From: DASRHY01 sp046765875
Lineage (GTDB): Bacteria > Actinomycetota > Actinomycetes > Propionibacteriales > Kribbellaceae
Assembly (NCBI GenBank): GCA_046765875.1
Contig: JBKPSJ010000194.1
Coordinates: forward strand, 1 to 45,071
Length of the DNA stretch: 45,071 nt
Direction: 5' to 3'
How positions within the stretch are numbered: the stretch's first letter is position 1; each line of letters begins with the position of its first letter. Under the pieces are notes generated by a model. It ran no database searches. It was given only the letters and a program-made list of their open reading frames with translations, and had not been told where the DNA came from. Of the stretch, positions 1-6,800 are shown piece after piece. Both the position numbers and the translations under genes were made by a program.

Positions 1-441
1 GACGGTGAAGTACTCGCGTGTGTACGTCGCCGCGATCGCCTCCCACTCGGCCGCGTCCGGTACGTCGCCGAGCGCCGCGGCGAGCCCCTGCCGGGTCGCC
101 TCCAGCACGGCCAGCGGGCTGCCGGCGCCGCCGGCGAGCACTGTCATCGCCTGCAGTACGGCGCGCCGCGGCGGTGCCTCCGCGCGGTCGGACCGGCGGC
201 CGCGGGACGCGCGGAAGATCGCCACCAGCCGGCCGCCGGTGCCGAGCGCCTCGTCGCACCGCTGGGCCAGCTTCACCGAGCCTGGCCGGGCGCCGCGTTC
301 GACCTGGGCGAGGTAGCTGTAGTCGAACGCGACAAGCTCCGCCAGGCTCCGTAACGAGATGCCGGACGCCTGGCGGAGTCTCCGTAGTTCCTCGCCGAAG
401 TGCTCCATCGCATCGCTGATGGTCTCCCACCGAGCCGACAT
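1..441 (-). CDS. XRE-family helix-turn-helix regulator (3' end outside window)
   Basis: The frame read from ATG at 441 stays open to the window edge, giving at least 147 residues. It begins MSARWETISDAMEHFGEELR. Residues about 15-70 form a helix-turn-helix of the XRE/Cro type: RRLRQASGISLRSLAE, then the recognition-helix region FDYSYLAQVERGARPGS. The rest is helical with no domain I can name. No in-frame start lies just upstream. In actinobacteria such regulators often sit beside small proteins of unknown role, and here it is divergent from a 31-residue ORF and a resolvase-like gene. An inverted repeat upstream (456-491) may be its own operator. The family is clear; the target is unknown. Confidence 0.85.
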   Translation of the reverse strand, partial: MSARWETISDAMEHFGEELRRLRQASGISLRSLAELVAFDYSYLAQVERGARPGSVKLAQRCDEALGTGGRLVAIFRASRGRRSDRAEAPPRRAVLQAMTVLAGGAGSPLAVLEATRQGLAAALGDVPDAAEWEAIAATYTREYFTV

Positions 442-755
442 CGGTACGCCGAAACCGTGGGCTGACCGTGTGCAAAACAAGTTGCCCACGGCTCACACCC
501 GGACAACTACGGATCGTTCTGTGAGCAGCGTGTGGGCCAGTCGAACAGCCCACTGATCACTCCTCCCAATCGCCGTCCAGGTTCGCGACGCTTCCTGTGC
601 GTGACCGGCCGGCTTCTGCTCCCCTCACCGGCCGGTCGCGCATCCCGCACCTTCCCGAACGGCCGCACGGGCGGCCCCAGACGGCGGGACCGGCGTTGTG
701 ACGTGCCCTGCAACCGGCGCCGGTCCCGCCATCCACGGCGTACAGGAGAAGACCG
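442..755. other. Divergent intergenic region, no gene, two strong hairpins
   Basis: This 314-bp stretch separates the XRE regulator from the 31-residue ORF and I see no gene in it. Apart from the repeat at 456-491 it holds two perfect inverted repeats. The first is a 10-bp stem of GACCGGCCGG (603-612) with 628-637. The second is a 13-bp stem of GGCGGGACCGGCG (683-695) with 718-730. The second ends 12 nt before the Shine-Dalgarno sequence of the downstream ORF, so a structured 5' leader is possible. Confidence 0.6.
456..491. promoter_or_regulatory. Inverted repeat upstream of the XRE gene, possible autoregulatory operator
   Basis: CCGTGGGC (456-463) and GCCCACGG (484-491) are perfect 8-bp inverted repeats, with centres 28 bp apart. 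They lie 15-50 bp upstream of the regulator start. Position suggests an operator or promoter element; no protein contact can be shown from sequence. Confidence 0.35.
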
Positions 756-851
756 ATGCGATCCGGCAGGTTGCGAAGGCGGCTCGCGCACTGGTGGAAG
801 CGGCTCAACGACGCGTTCCGCCGCTGGATGGACGAGGACCGCGACCGGTGA
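756..851 (+). CDS. 31-residue basic small protein coupled to the resolvase-like gene
   Basis: ATG at 756 follows a good Shine-Dalgarno sequence (AGGAGA at 743-748, 7 nt away). The product is 31 residues, very basic and rich in Trp and Arg (MRSGRLRRRLAHWWKRLNDA, then FRRWMDEDRDR). It could form an amphipathic helix. Its TGA stop (849-851) overlaps the GTG start (848-850) of the next gene, the arrangement of translational coupling. The strong ribosome site and the overlap argue that it is translated. I recognise no family. It could be a leader peptide that delivers ribosomes to the next gene, or a small partner protein. Confidence 0.55.
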   Translation: MRSGRLRRRLAHWWKRLNDAFRRWMDEDRDR

Positions 852-1171
852 CCACGCCGATCGCTGTCGGGTATATCCGGGTCCATCTCCTCATGACGGC
901 GGAAGAACTGACCGACACCGAGCAGCGGCTCGCGCACCTCGCGAAGCGCCATGGCTACCGCCTGGAAGCCGTCTTCACCGAGCGCCCCGAGTCGATCCCA
1001 GCGGCCTTCATCGAACTGATCACCGCAGTCAACCGGTACGACGCCGACGCAGTCGTCCTCCCCAGCGTCATGCACCTGGCCGTCCTAGGCCTGCCCCCAC
1101 AAGTAATCCACCACCTGGAAGCCACAACCGGCGTCAAAGTCCTCATCGCCGACGACCCTGTTACGGGCTGA
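848..1171 (+). CDS. Resolvase-like N-terminal-domain protein, catalytic serine absent
   Basis: This 107-residue protein starts VTTPIAVGYIRVHLLMTAEE and resembles only the catalytic fold of small serine recombinases. In active enzymes the first strand reads YxRVS, with Ser as nucleophile; here it is YIRVH, so the serine is His. There is no C-terminal DNA-binding domain. Later segments (ITAVNRYDADAVVLPSVMHL and the LEATTGVKVLIADDP end) keep the fold pattern. It is therefore unlikely to cut DNA. Similar short proteins occur widely in actinobacteria next to XRE regulators, with no known role. GTG at 848 overlaps the preceding stop. The 3' end overlaps the fahA 3' end by 11 bp. Confidence 0.75.
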   Translation: MTTPIAVGYIRVHLLMTAEELTDTEQRLAHLAKRHGYRLEAVFTERPESIPAAFIELITAVNRYDADAVVLPSVMHLAVLGLPPQVIHHLEATTGVKVLIADDPVTG

Positions 1172-2288
1172 CGGCTGGGAGGATGTGAGCGGTTACGGAG
1201 CCCAGGGGGCGGTTGGCGGTCCGTGCGGTGATGGTTACTTCGTCGCCGTCTTCCAGGAAGGTGCGTTTTTCGCCGGCTACGGGGATCGGGTCGCGGCCGT
1301 TCCAGGTGAGCTCGATGAAGGAGCCGCGTTGGTTCGGGTCGGGTCCGCTGACGGTGCCTGAGGCGAACAGGTCGCCGGTTCGGACGGAGGCGCCGTTGAT
1401 CGTCAGGTGGGCCAGCATCTGTGCGGGGGACCAGTACGTCTTCGCGTACGGGGGAGAGCTGACCAGTTCGCCGTTCCAGTACACCTCGAACGTGATGTCG
1501 TAGTTCGGCAGATTCGCACCGGACAGGTACGGCAAGACCGGCGGATCTTGCGGTCCCAGCGGTACGACGGACAGCGTGTCCAGCGGCACCACCCAGGGCG
1601 AGACCGACGTGGCGAACGACTTGCCCAGGAACGGCCCAAGTGGCACGTACTCCCAGGCCTGAAGATCCCTAGCGGACCAGTCGTTCACCAGCACCACACC
1701 AAAGACGTGCTCGGCGAAGTCCGGCACCGGCACCGGTTTGCCGAGTGTCGAGGGTGTGCCGATGACGTACCCGAGCTCGACCTCGATGTCGAGCCGCTCG
1801 GACGGGCCGAACGTCGGCGCCGAGTCGCCGCGGCGCTGGCCGGACGGCCGGACGATATCGGTGCCACTGGCAACGATCGTGCCGGACCGGCCGTGGTAGC
1901 CGACCGGCAGGTGCTTCCAGTTCGGCAGCAGCGGCGGGCTGTCCGGGCGGAACAGCCGGCCGAGGTTCGTGGCGTGGTGCTCGGAGGCATAGAAGTCGAC
2001 GTAGTCGGCCACCTCGAACGGCAACTCCATCGTCACCTCGGACTGCGGCACCAGAACGCGTTCGTCCGGATCGTGCGCGAAATCGATCAGCCAGGCCCGG
2101 GTCTCCTCCCACGCGGGCCGTCCGAGCGCGAGGAACGCATTCAGCGACGGCCGGTCGAACACGTCCGCGCGATCCGGCGCCGCCGCGACCAGGTCGATCA
2201 CATGGTCGTCGATCGCGGCACCGACCCGCGGCGCGGCACCGGCCCGCCGGAACACGCCGAGCGGCAGGCTCTCCCGGCCGAAGTTCAT
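1161..2288 (-). CDS. fahA: Fumarylacetoacetase
   Basis: The 375-residue product belongs to the fumarylacetoacetate hydrolase family, which cleaves 4-fumarylacetoacetate to fumarate and acetoacetate, the last step of tyrosine and homogentisate breakdown. Visible family features are DFYASEHHATNLGRLFRP, LPVGYHGRSGTIVASGTDI, the metal-site region ERLDIEVELGYVIG, and VLVNDWSARDLQAWEYVPLG followed by PFLGKSF. Length and motifs are those of the full-length enzyme. ATG at 2288 overlaps the stop of the upstream unknown gene (ATGA, 2285-2288), so the two are cotranslated. hmgA, for the first ring-cleaving step, lies divergent about 0.9 kb away. It reads convergently into the resolvase-like gene with an 11-bp overlap. 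Confidence 0.95.
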   Translation of the reverse strand: MNFGRESLPLGVFRRAGAAPRVGAAIDDHVIDLVAAAPDRADVFDRPSLNAFLALGRPAWEETRAWLIDFAHDPDERVLVPQSEVTMELPFEVADYVDFYASEHHATNLGRLFRPDSPPLLPNWKHLPVGYHGRSGTIVASGTDIVRPSGQRRGDSAPTFGPSERLDIEVELGYVIGTPSTLGKPVPVPDFAEHVFGVVLVNDWSARDLQAWEYVPLGPFLGKSFATSVSPWVVPLDTLSVVPLGPQDPPVLPYLSGANLPNYDITFEVYWNGELVSSPPYAKTYWSPAQMLAHLTINGASVRTGDLFASGTVSGPDPNQRGSFIELTWNGRDPIPVAGEKRTFLEDGDEVTITARTANRPLGSVTAHILPAVSP

Positions 2289-3109
2289 GCGCTCACCAGC
2301 CCGAGCCTGGTCAGGTCCTGCAGCGGCTCCGCGATGCTGCACGATCCGAACGAGCGGAACCAGCGTCGTACGCCGGTGTCGAGTTCGGACGCAGTCGACG
2401 CGAGGTCGGCCCCGGAGCGATTCTCCAGTAGGGCGACCACCTCATCGATGCTCGCGCCGTCCAGCGAAGCCCGGGTCGCGACCAGTACGTTGAGGAAGCC
2501 CTGATGCTCGAAGCCGTCGTCACCGGTGTGCCGTACGGCGTTGTGCAGCCCGGCCGTGCACTTGAACTCCACCTCGCGATCCAGACAGGCGGCAAGGAAC
2601 GCGGCGACCTGGTGTGACGTCGGGAACAGACCGGCCGACAGTCCACCGGTGCGCAACTTGGCGGCGTACCCCGAGTCCGCGACGACGTCGAGCGCGCGCT
2701 CCCAGCCGCCGTCCAGGCCGACCTCGACGAAGACCTCCTCGTCGTCGATGCAGGACGCGCACATCGCGGCCACCCGCTGCGCGTTGCGGGACAGGTCGTC
2801 CTCGTCGCGCAGCCGGACCTCGATCGCCCGTACGTCGAGGGCATCGGCGCGCCGGCCGTACCCGACCGCGGACTCGATAGCGCCCGCTCCGCCCGTCACC
2901 ACCACCGACACGGACAGCGGTTCGTCTCCGGCCACCTTCGCCACCGCCGGGAGGTGCTCGTCGGTGCAGACGAAGGTGCCGACCAGGTCCGCGTACGGCG
3001 CCTCGCGGTGCCGGCGATGCGCGGGCACGGCGTCGTCAAGAGGCAGGTCGCCGGGCGGGAAGACGGCCGCATCGTCGACGAGCCGGCTGAACAACGCAGC
3101 TGTTGACAT
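2285..3109 (-). CDS. Conserved protein of unknown function, homogentisate cluster, TIM-barrel-like
   Basis: This 274-residue protein starts MSTAALFSRLVDDAAVFPPG. I know relatives only as hypothetical proteins beside homogentisate genes. Alternating strand-helix segments suggest a TIM barrel: AIEVRLRDEDD, then EVFVEVGLDGGWERALDVVA, then GYAAKLRTGGLSAGLFPTSH, then EVEFKCTAGLHNAVRHTG and QGFLNVLVAT. The Lys in AKLRTGG, the Lys in FKCTAGLH and the following His are candidate active-site residues (inference). It is translationally coupled to fahA by a 4-bp overlap and divergent from hmgA. No maleylacetoacetate isomerase gene is seen in the cluster, so this protein could supply that or a related step; that is a guess. 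The start has TAGGCT 7 nt upstream, which suggests a leaderless transcript. Confidence 0.85.
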   Translation of the reverse strand: MSTAALFSRLVDDAAVFPPGDLPLDDAVPAHRRHREAPYADLVGTFVCTDEHLPAVAKVAGDEPLSVSVVVTGGAGAIESAVGYGRRADALDVRAIEVRLRDEDDLSRNAQRVAAMCASCIDDEEVFVEVGLDGGWERALDVVADSGYAAKLRTGGLSAGLFPTSHQVAAFLAACLDREVEFKCTAGLHNAVRHTGDDGFEHQGFLNVLVATRASLDGASIDEVVALLENRSGADLASTASELDTGVRRWFRSFGSCSIAEPLQDLTRLGLVSA

Positions 3110-3116
3110 GCCCGGG

Positions 3117-3122
3117 AGCCTA
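3117..3122 (-). promoter_or_regulatory. Likely -10 hexamer of the unknown gene-fahA operon (leaderless)
   Basis: On the minus strand TAGGCT is followed by 7 nt and then the ATG at 3109, so transcription would start at or next to the start codon. No clear Shine-Dalgarno sequence precedes this ATG. The -35 is not convincing. Confidence 0.45.
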
Positions 3123-3173
3123 GCGGATGCTCTTCGGTAAGCGGACATTGACGTACGATAATCGGAGACAGGC

Positions 3174-4373
3174 ATGAGTTTCTACCGCGCGGTCGGCGAC
3201 GTCCCGCCGAAGCGGCATACGCAGTTCCGGCAGCCCGACGGCAGCCTGTTCTACGAGGAGCTGATGGGCGAGGAGGGCTTCTCCTCGGACTCGTCGCTGC
3301 TCTACCACCGCGGCGTACCGTCCGCGATCGTCGACTCGCAGGTGTGGGACCTGCCCGACCAGTCGACGACACCGAACCACCCGCTCACACCGCGCCACCT
3401 CAAGCTGCACGACCTGTTCGAGGAGAACGCCTGGAAGGCACTCGACCCGGTCACCGGCCGCCGGCTGGTGCTCGGCAACGGCGACGTCCGGATCTCGTAC
3501 GTCGCGGCCGGCGAGACCTCGCCGTACTACCGCAACGCGATCGGCGACGAGTGCGTGTACGTCGAGAAGGGCGCGGCGACGGTCGAGACGGTGTTCGGCG
3601 TACTCGAGGCCGGGCCCGGTGACTATGTGATCCTGCCCCGGGCGACGACGCACCGCTGGCTGCCCGGCCCGGACGGCGTGCACCTGTACGCGATCGAGGC
3701 GAACAGCCACATCGCGCCACCGAAGCGGTACCTGAGCCGGTTCGGCCAGTTCCTCGAGCACGCGCCGTACTGCGAACGCGACCTGCACGGGCCGCTGGAT
3801 CCGTTCGTTGTCGAGGGCAATGACGTCGAGGTGCTGGTCAAGCACCGCGGCAGCGGGCCCGGCGGACTGGTCGGCACCCGGATGACGTACGCGACCCACC
3901 CCTTCGACGTGGTCGGCTGGGACGGCTGCCTGTACCCGTACACGTTCAACGTCGAGGACTTCGAGCCGATCACCGGTCGGATCCATCAGCCGCCGCCGGT
4001 GCACCAGGTCCTCGAGGGCTACAACTTCGTGGTCTGCAACTTCGTCCCGCGCAAGGTCGACTATCACCCGCTCGCGGTGCCGGTGCCGTACTACCACTCG
4101 AACGTCGACTCCGACGAGGTGATGTTCTACTGCGGCGGCGACTACGAGGCTCGCAAGGGGTCGGGGATCGGGCTGGGCTCGATCTCGCTGCACCCGGGCG
4201 GGTACGCCCACGGGCCGCAGCCGTCGGCGATCGAGGCCGCGCTCGGCGCCGAGCGGTTCGAGGAACTCGCCGTGATGGTTGACACGTTCCGCCCGCTCGA
4301 ACTGGGCGAGGGCGGTCGCGCTGTCGACGACGGCGTCTACGCCTGGACGTGGGCGGGCCGCCACAGCCGCTGA
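3174..4373 (+). CDS. hmgA: Homogentisate 1,2-dioxygenase
   Basis: The 399-residue protein opens the aromatic ring of homogentisate with O2 and Fe(II) to give maleylacetoacetate. It carries the cupin signatures of the family: NAIGDECVYVEKGAATVETV in the first barrel; TTHRWLPG and HLYAIEANSHIAPPKRYLS; and in the second part FEPITGRIHQPPPVHQVLEG, VPVPYYHSNVDSDEVMFYCG and GSISLHPGGYAHGP, which hold the His/Glu iron ligands. The length is slightly shorter than the fungal and human enzymes, as is common in actinobacteria. ATG at 3174 follows GGAG at 3164-3167. It is divergent from the unknown gene-fahA pair across a 64-bp region, so one regulator could control both sides. GATAAT at 3157-3162 may be part of a promoter. 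Confidence 0.93.
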   Translation: MSFYRAVGDVPPKRHTQFRQPDGSLFYEELMGEEGFSSDSSLLYHRGVPSAIVDSQVWDLPDQSTTPNHPLTPRHLKLHDLFEENAWKALDPVTGRRLVLGNGDVRISYVAAGETSPYYRNAIGDECVYVEKGAATVETVFGVLEAGPGDYVILPRATTHRWLPGPDGVHLYAIEANSHIAPPKRYLSRFGQFLEHAPYCERDLHGPLDPFVVEGNDVEVLVKHRGSGPGGLVGTRMTYATHPFDVVGWDGCLYPYTFNVEDFEPITGRIHQPPPVHQVLEGYNFVVCNFVPRKVDYHPLAVPVPYYHSNVDSDEVMFYCGGDYEARKGSGIGLGSISLHPGGYAHGPQPSAIEAALGAERFEELAVMVDTFRPLELGEGGRAVDDGVYAWTWAGRHSR

Positions 4374-4424
4374 CGTGCGCCGATCACGTCGGAACCGCGC
4401 CCAGGGTCGACGGGACGGGCGGGC

Positions 4425-5201
4425 TCAGCAGTCGAGGGACTCGAAGGCGTAACCGCGCTGGACCAGCTTCGGCAGGGCCTGCGTGAGCGCCTCGATCGTC
4501 TGCGTTCGGTCGCCGCCGCCGTCGTGCAACAGGATCACCGCGCCCGGCCGGGCACCGGTGAGGATCGCGTTCTCGATCGCCGCGGCGCCGGGCTTCGTCC
4601 AGTCCTTGGTGTCGACGGTCCACAGGACCTGCCGCATCCCGTACGACGCGGCCAGCGCGACGATCTGCGGGTTCGTCTCGCGGCCCGGCGGGCGGAAGCA
4701 CTTCGACTTCGGCCCGTGCTCCATCTCCCAGCGCACCTTTGCCACCGGCAACGACGTGAGGGTCTTGTGGTCGTAGGTGTGGTTGCCGATCCGGTGACCG
4801 GCTGACTTGATCCGCGGGACCAGGTGCGGGAACTCGTCCACCTGCAGGCCGAGCTCGAAGAAGGTGGCCTTGGCGTGGTACTTCGCGAGCAGCTTGAGGA
4901 CCACGGGTGTGTATGCGTCGGACGGGCCGTCGTCGAACGTCAGGAAGATGACGTTGCGGCTCCCGCCGTTGTTCTTGACGTTGCTCTTGACCTTGTTCTT
5001 CCTGCTCATGGCGGGCGCCTGGCCGGCCGGCCGGGTACCTTGCCGGCCGGGTGGCTTGGCCGTGTGCGTACGCGCCGACGGTCGCGCGGCGACCTGGTCG
5101 GTGCCCTGCGGATGCGGTCCGGTCATCGTCTGCGCGGCGATCGCTCCGGCGGCCACCGCGGTGACGATCAGGAAGCCGAGACGGACCGGGGAGAACGGCA
5201 T
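4425..5201 (-). CDS. Exported or membrane-anchored polysaccharide deacetylase (NodB domain)
   Basis: This 258-residue protein has an N-terminal hydrophobic segment (residues 6-24), a Pro/Thr/Arg-rich linker (25-80) and a NodB homology domain (82-258). All five motifs of carbohydrate esterase family 4 are visible: TFDDGPS (88-94, catalytic and metal Asp), HTYDH (141-145, metal His), RPPGRE, the DTKDW region and LLHDGGG near the C-terminus. It should remove N-acetyl groups from peptidoglycan or another envelope polysaccharide outside the membrane. The N-terminus could be an uncleaved anchor or a signal peptide. It lies downstream of pncA on the same strand with a 69-bp gap, and convergent to hmgA. 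Confidence 0.9.
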   Translation of the reverse strand: MPFSPVRLGFLIVTAVAAGAIAAQTMTGPHPQGTDQVAARPSARTHTAKPPGRQGTRPAGQAPAMSRKNKVKSNVKNNGGSRNVIFLTFDDGPSDAYTPVVLKLLAKYHAKATFFELGLQVDEFPHLVPRIKSAGHRIGNHTYDHKTLTSLPVAKVRWEMEHGPKSKCFRPPGRETNPQIVALAASYGMRQVLWTVDTKDWTKPGAAAIENAILTGARPGAVILLHDGGGDRTQTIEALTQALPKLVQRGYAFESLDC

Positions 5202-5270
5202 GGCACAATCTTCGTCCGTCAGCGGTTCACTGACGGTCCAGCCACACCGTGTGTTGTCGCCATTGTTGCC

Positions 5271-5846
5271 TCAGGCCACGCGGACGCCGGCATTGGCCAG
5301 TTCCGTGAGCGCCTCCCTGGTCGTGGCCGAGGCGACGCCGGCGGTCAGGTCGGTGAGCACCGTGGTCTCGAAGCCGGCACGGGCCGCGTCGAGCGCGGTG
5401 GCCCGGACGCAGTAGTCGGTCGCGAGCCCGCACACGTCGACACCGGACACCTCGTGCTCGCGCAGCCAGTCGGCCAGTCCGGTGCCGTTGTGGTTCTTGC
5501 CCTCGAAACCCGAGTACGCCGCGGCGTACTCACCCTTGTCGAAGATGGCGTCGAACGGCTGCGGGTCGAGGTTCGGATGGAAGCTCACGCCGTCGGTACC
5601 GACCACGCAGTGCCTCGGCCAGGACTGTTCGAAGTCTGGGTCCGCCGAGAAGTGGCCCCCGGGGTCGACATGGTGATCGCGGGTTGCGACCACGTGGCTG
5701 TACCCACGCTCCTCCGGCTCGGCCTGTTGCCACTGGTGCAGCAGCAGGCCGATCCGGAAGGCCACGTCGGCACCACCGGTGACCGCGAGGCTGCCGCCCT
5801 CACAGAAGTCGTTCTGTACGTCCACGACGATCAGCGCCCGGCTCAT
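5271..5846 (-). CDS. pncA: Nicotinamidase
   Basis: The 191-residue protein is an isochorismatase-fold amidohydrolase that converts nicotinamide to nicotinate in NAD salvage. The catalytic triad is Asp9 (VVDVQNDF), Lys104 (FDKGEY) and Cys146 (ATDYCVRAT). The metal site is also complete: Asp57, His59 and His65 in RDHHVDPGGH, and His79 in WPRHCVVGT. This matches the mycobacterial PncA pattern and length. pncB, the next enzyme of the pathway, lies about 4 kb upstream on the same strand. A promoter with TATTTT 6 nt before the ATG suggests leaderless transcription. I am confident of the function. Confidence 0.94.
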   Translation of the reverse strand: MSRALIVVDVQNDFCEGGSLAVTGGADVAFRIGLLLHQWQQAEPEERGYSHVVATRDHHVDPGGHFSADPDFEQSWPRHCVVGTDGVSFHPNLDPQPFDAIFDKGEYAAAYSGFEGKNHNGTGLADWLREHEVSGVDVCGLATDYCVRATALDAARAGFETTVLTDLTAGVASATTREALTELANAGVRVA

Positions 5847-5852
5847 CTGTTC

Positions 5853-5881
5853 AAAATACTGCCCGTGCGCTTGCTGGTCAG
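5853..5881 (-). promoter_or_regulatory. pncA promoter, leaderless
   Basis: On the minus strand CTGACC (5876-5881), a 17-bp spacer and TATTTT (5853-5858) form a plausible -35/-10 pair. The -10 ends 6 nt before the pncA ATG (5846), leaving no room for a Shine-Dalgarno leader. Confidence 0.5.
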
Positions 5882-5899
5882 GCGACGACGTGCGTCGCC
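5881..5899 (-). terminator. Hairpin after the SDR gene, possible terminator
   Basis: GGCGACG (5881-5887) and CGTCGCC (5893-5899) form a perfect 7-bp stem with a 5-nt loop, 17 nt past the SDR stop in the direction of transcription. There is no adjacent U-run, so termination is uncertain. It abuts the pncA -35. Confidence 0.45.
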
Positions 5900-5915
5900 C
5901 GCCACGGGGCTGGTA

Positions 5916-6695
5916 TCAGGCGGCGGTGGGGCGGCCGCCGGTGACGTGCAGGATCTCGCCGGTGGTGGCGCCGTTGCGCCGCGAGGACAGGTAGACCACT
6001 GCGGCCGCCACGTCGTCGCTGGTCGCCAGCCGGCGAGCCGGGTACTTCTGCGCGATCGACGCGACCATCTCGTCGGGGATCACCCGGTGGTGGCCGTCGT
6101 CGAGTGTCACGCCCGCGTGCACAACGTTGACCAGCACGCCGGCGCGGCCGAGGTCGTGGCCGAGGTTCACAGCGAGCCCGTGCAGGCCCGCCTTCGCCGC
6201 GCCGTACGCCCAACTGCCGATGAAACCGCTCTCGGCGATGTCGCTGGACAGCAGCACCACGCGTCCGGCGGCGGAGTTTCGCAGCGCGGGCGCGGCGTGC
6301 TGGACAAGCCGGAAGTTGCCCTCCAGGTTCGCCCGGATCACCGGCTGCCACTGCTCGTCGATAGCGTCCTCGATCCTGGTCGGCCGGTTGTGGAAGTCGC
6401 CGGAGCCCCAGTCGACGGCATTGGCGACCAGTACGTCGAGGCCGCCGAACCGGTCGGTCGTACCGCGAACAGCCGCCTCGATCGACTCCGGGTCGTCCAG
6501 TGTCATCGGAACGACGTACGGCTTACCGCCGGCGTCGGCGATCTCGTCAGCCACGGCCTTGGCGACGTTCTCTCGCGACCGGTACGTGATCGCAACGCGG
6601 GCACCCTCGGCGGCGAATGCGAGTGCGGTCCGGCGGCCGATCCCGCCGGTGCCGCCGGTCACCAGTACGACTGCATCCTTCAGACCCATATCCAT
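5916..6695 (-). CDS. Short-chain dehydrogenase/reductase family oxidoreductase
   Basis: This is a classical 259-residue SDR with a Rossmann fold. It shows the NAD(P) glycine motif TGGTGGIG (13-20), Asn123 in RANLEGNF, Ser150/151 and the catalytic pair Tyr164/Lys168 (WAYGAAKAG). The basic residues R39 and R41 after strand 2 (ITYRSRENV) favour NADPH (inference). The substrate cannot be read from sequence. ATG at 6695 has a good Shine-Dalgarno sequence (GAGGAG, about 6 nt upstream). Two near-identical semi-palindromes overlap its promoter at 6713-6744, so the gene is probably under a dedicated repressor, perhaps TetR-type. No regulator gene is adjacent. It stands alone between the SulP gene and pncA. 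Confidence 0.9.
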   Translation of the reverse strand: MDMGLKDAVVLVTGGTGGIGRRTALAFAAEGARVAITYRSRENVAKAVADEIADAGGKPYVVPMTLDDPESIEAAVRGTTDRFGGLDVLVANAVDWGSGDFHNRPTRIEDAIDEQWQPVIRANLEGNFRLVQHAAPALRNSAAGRVVLLSSDIAESGFIGSWAYGAAKAGLHGLAVNLGHDLGRAGVLVNVVHAGVTLDDGHHRVIPDEMVASIAQKYPARRLATSDDVAAAVVYLSSRRNGATTGEILHVTGGRPTAA

Positions 6696-6712
6696 GGGTT
6701 GCTCCTCACTGA

Positions 6713-6758
6713 TTAGTCGGCTAAGAAAAAACCTAGCCGACTAACTATCCTGAGACAA
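6713..6758 (-). promoter_or_regulatory. SDR promoter overlapped by a twin operator
   Basis: On the minus strand TTGTCT (6753-6758), a 17-bp spacer and TAGGTT (6730-6735) form a good -35/-10 pair. TTAGTCGGCTA (6713-6723) and TAGCCGACTAA (6734-6744) are perfect 11-bp inverted repeats, and each core is itself a near-palindrome (TAG-TCGG-CTA type). The two cores are centred 20 bp apart, about two helical turns, and the right one covers the -10. This looks like a site for two cooperating repressor dimers. Confidence 0.65.
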
Positions 6759-6800
6759 GGCCGGATGGTGCGCTGACGAGACCTGTCCCGCCTGCGCGAC

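Noticed and set aside
848..1171. Active serine recombinase marking a mobile element
   Set aside because: The catalytic serine is His and there is no DNA-binding domain or repeat flank.
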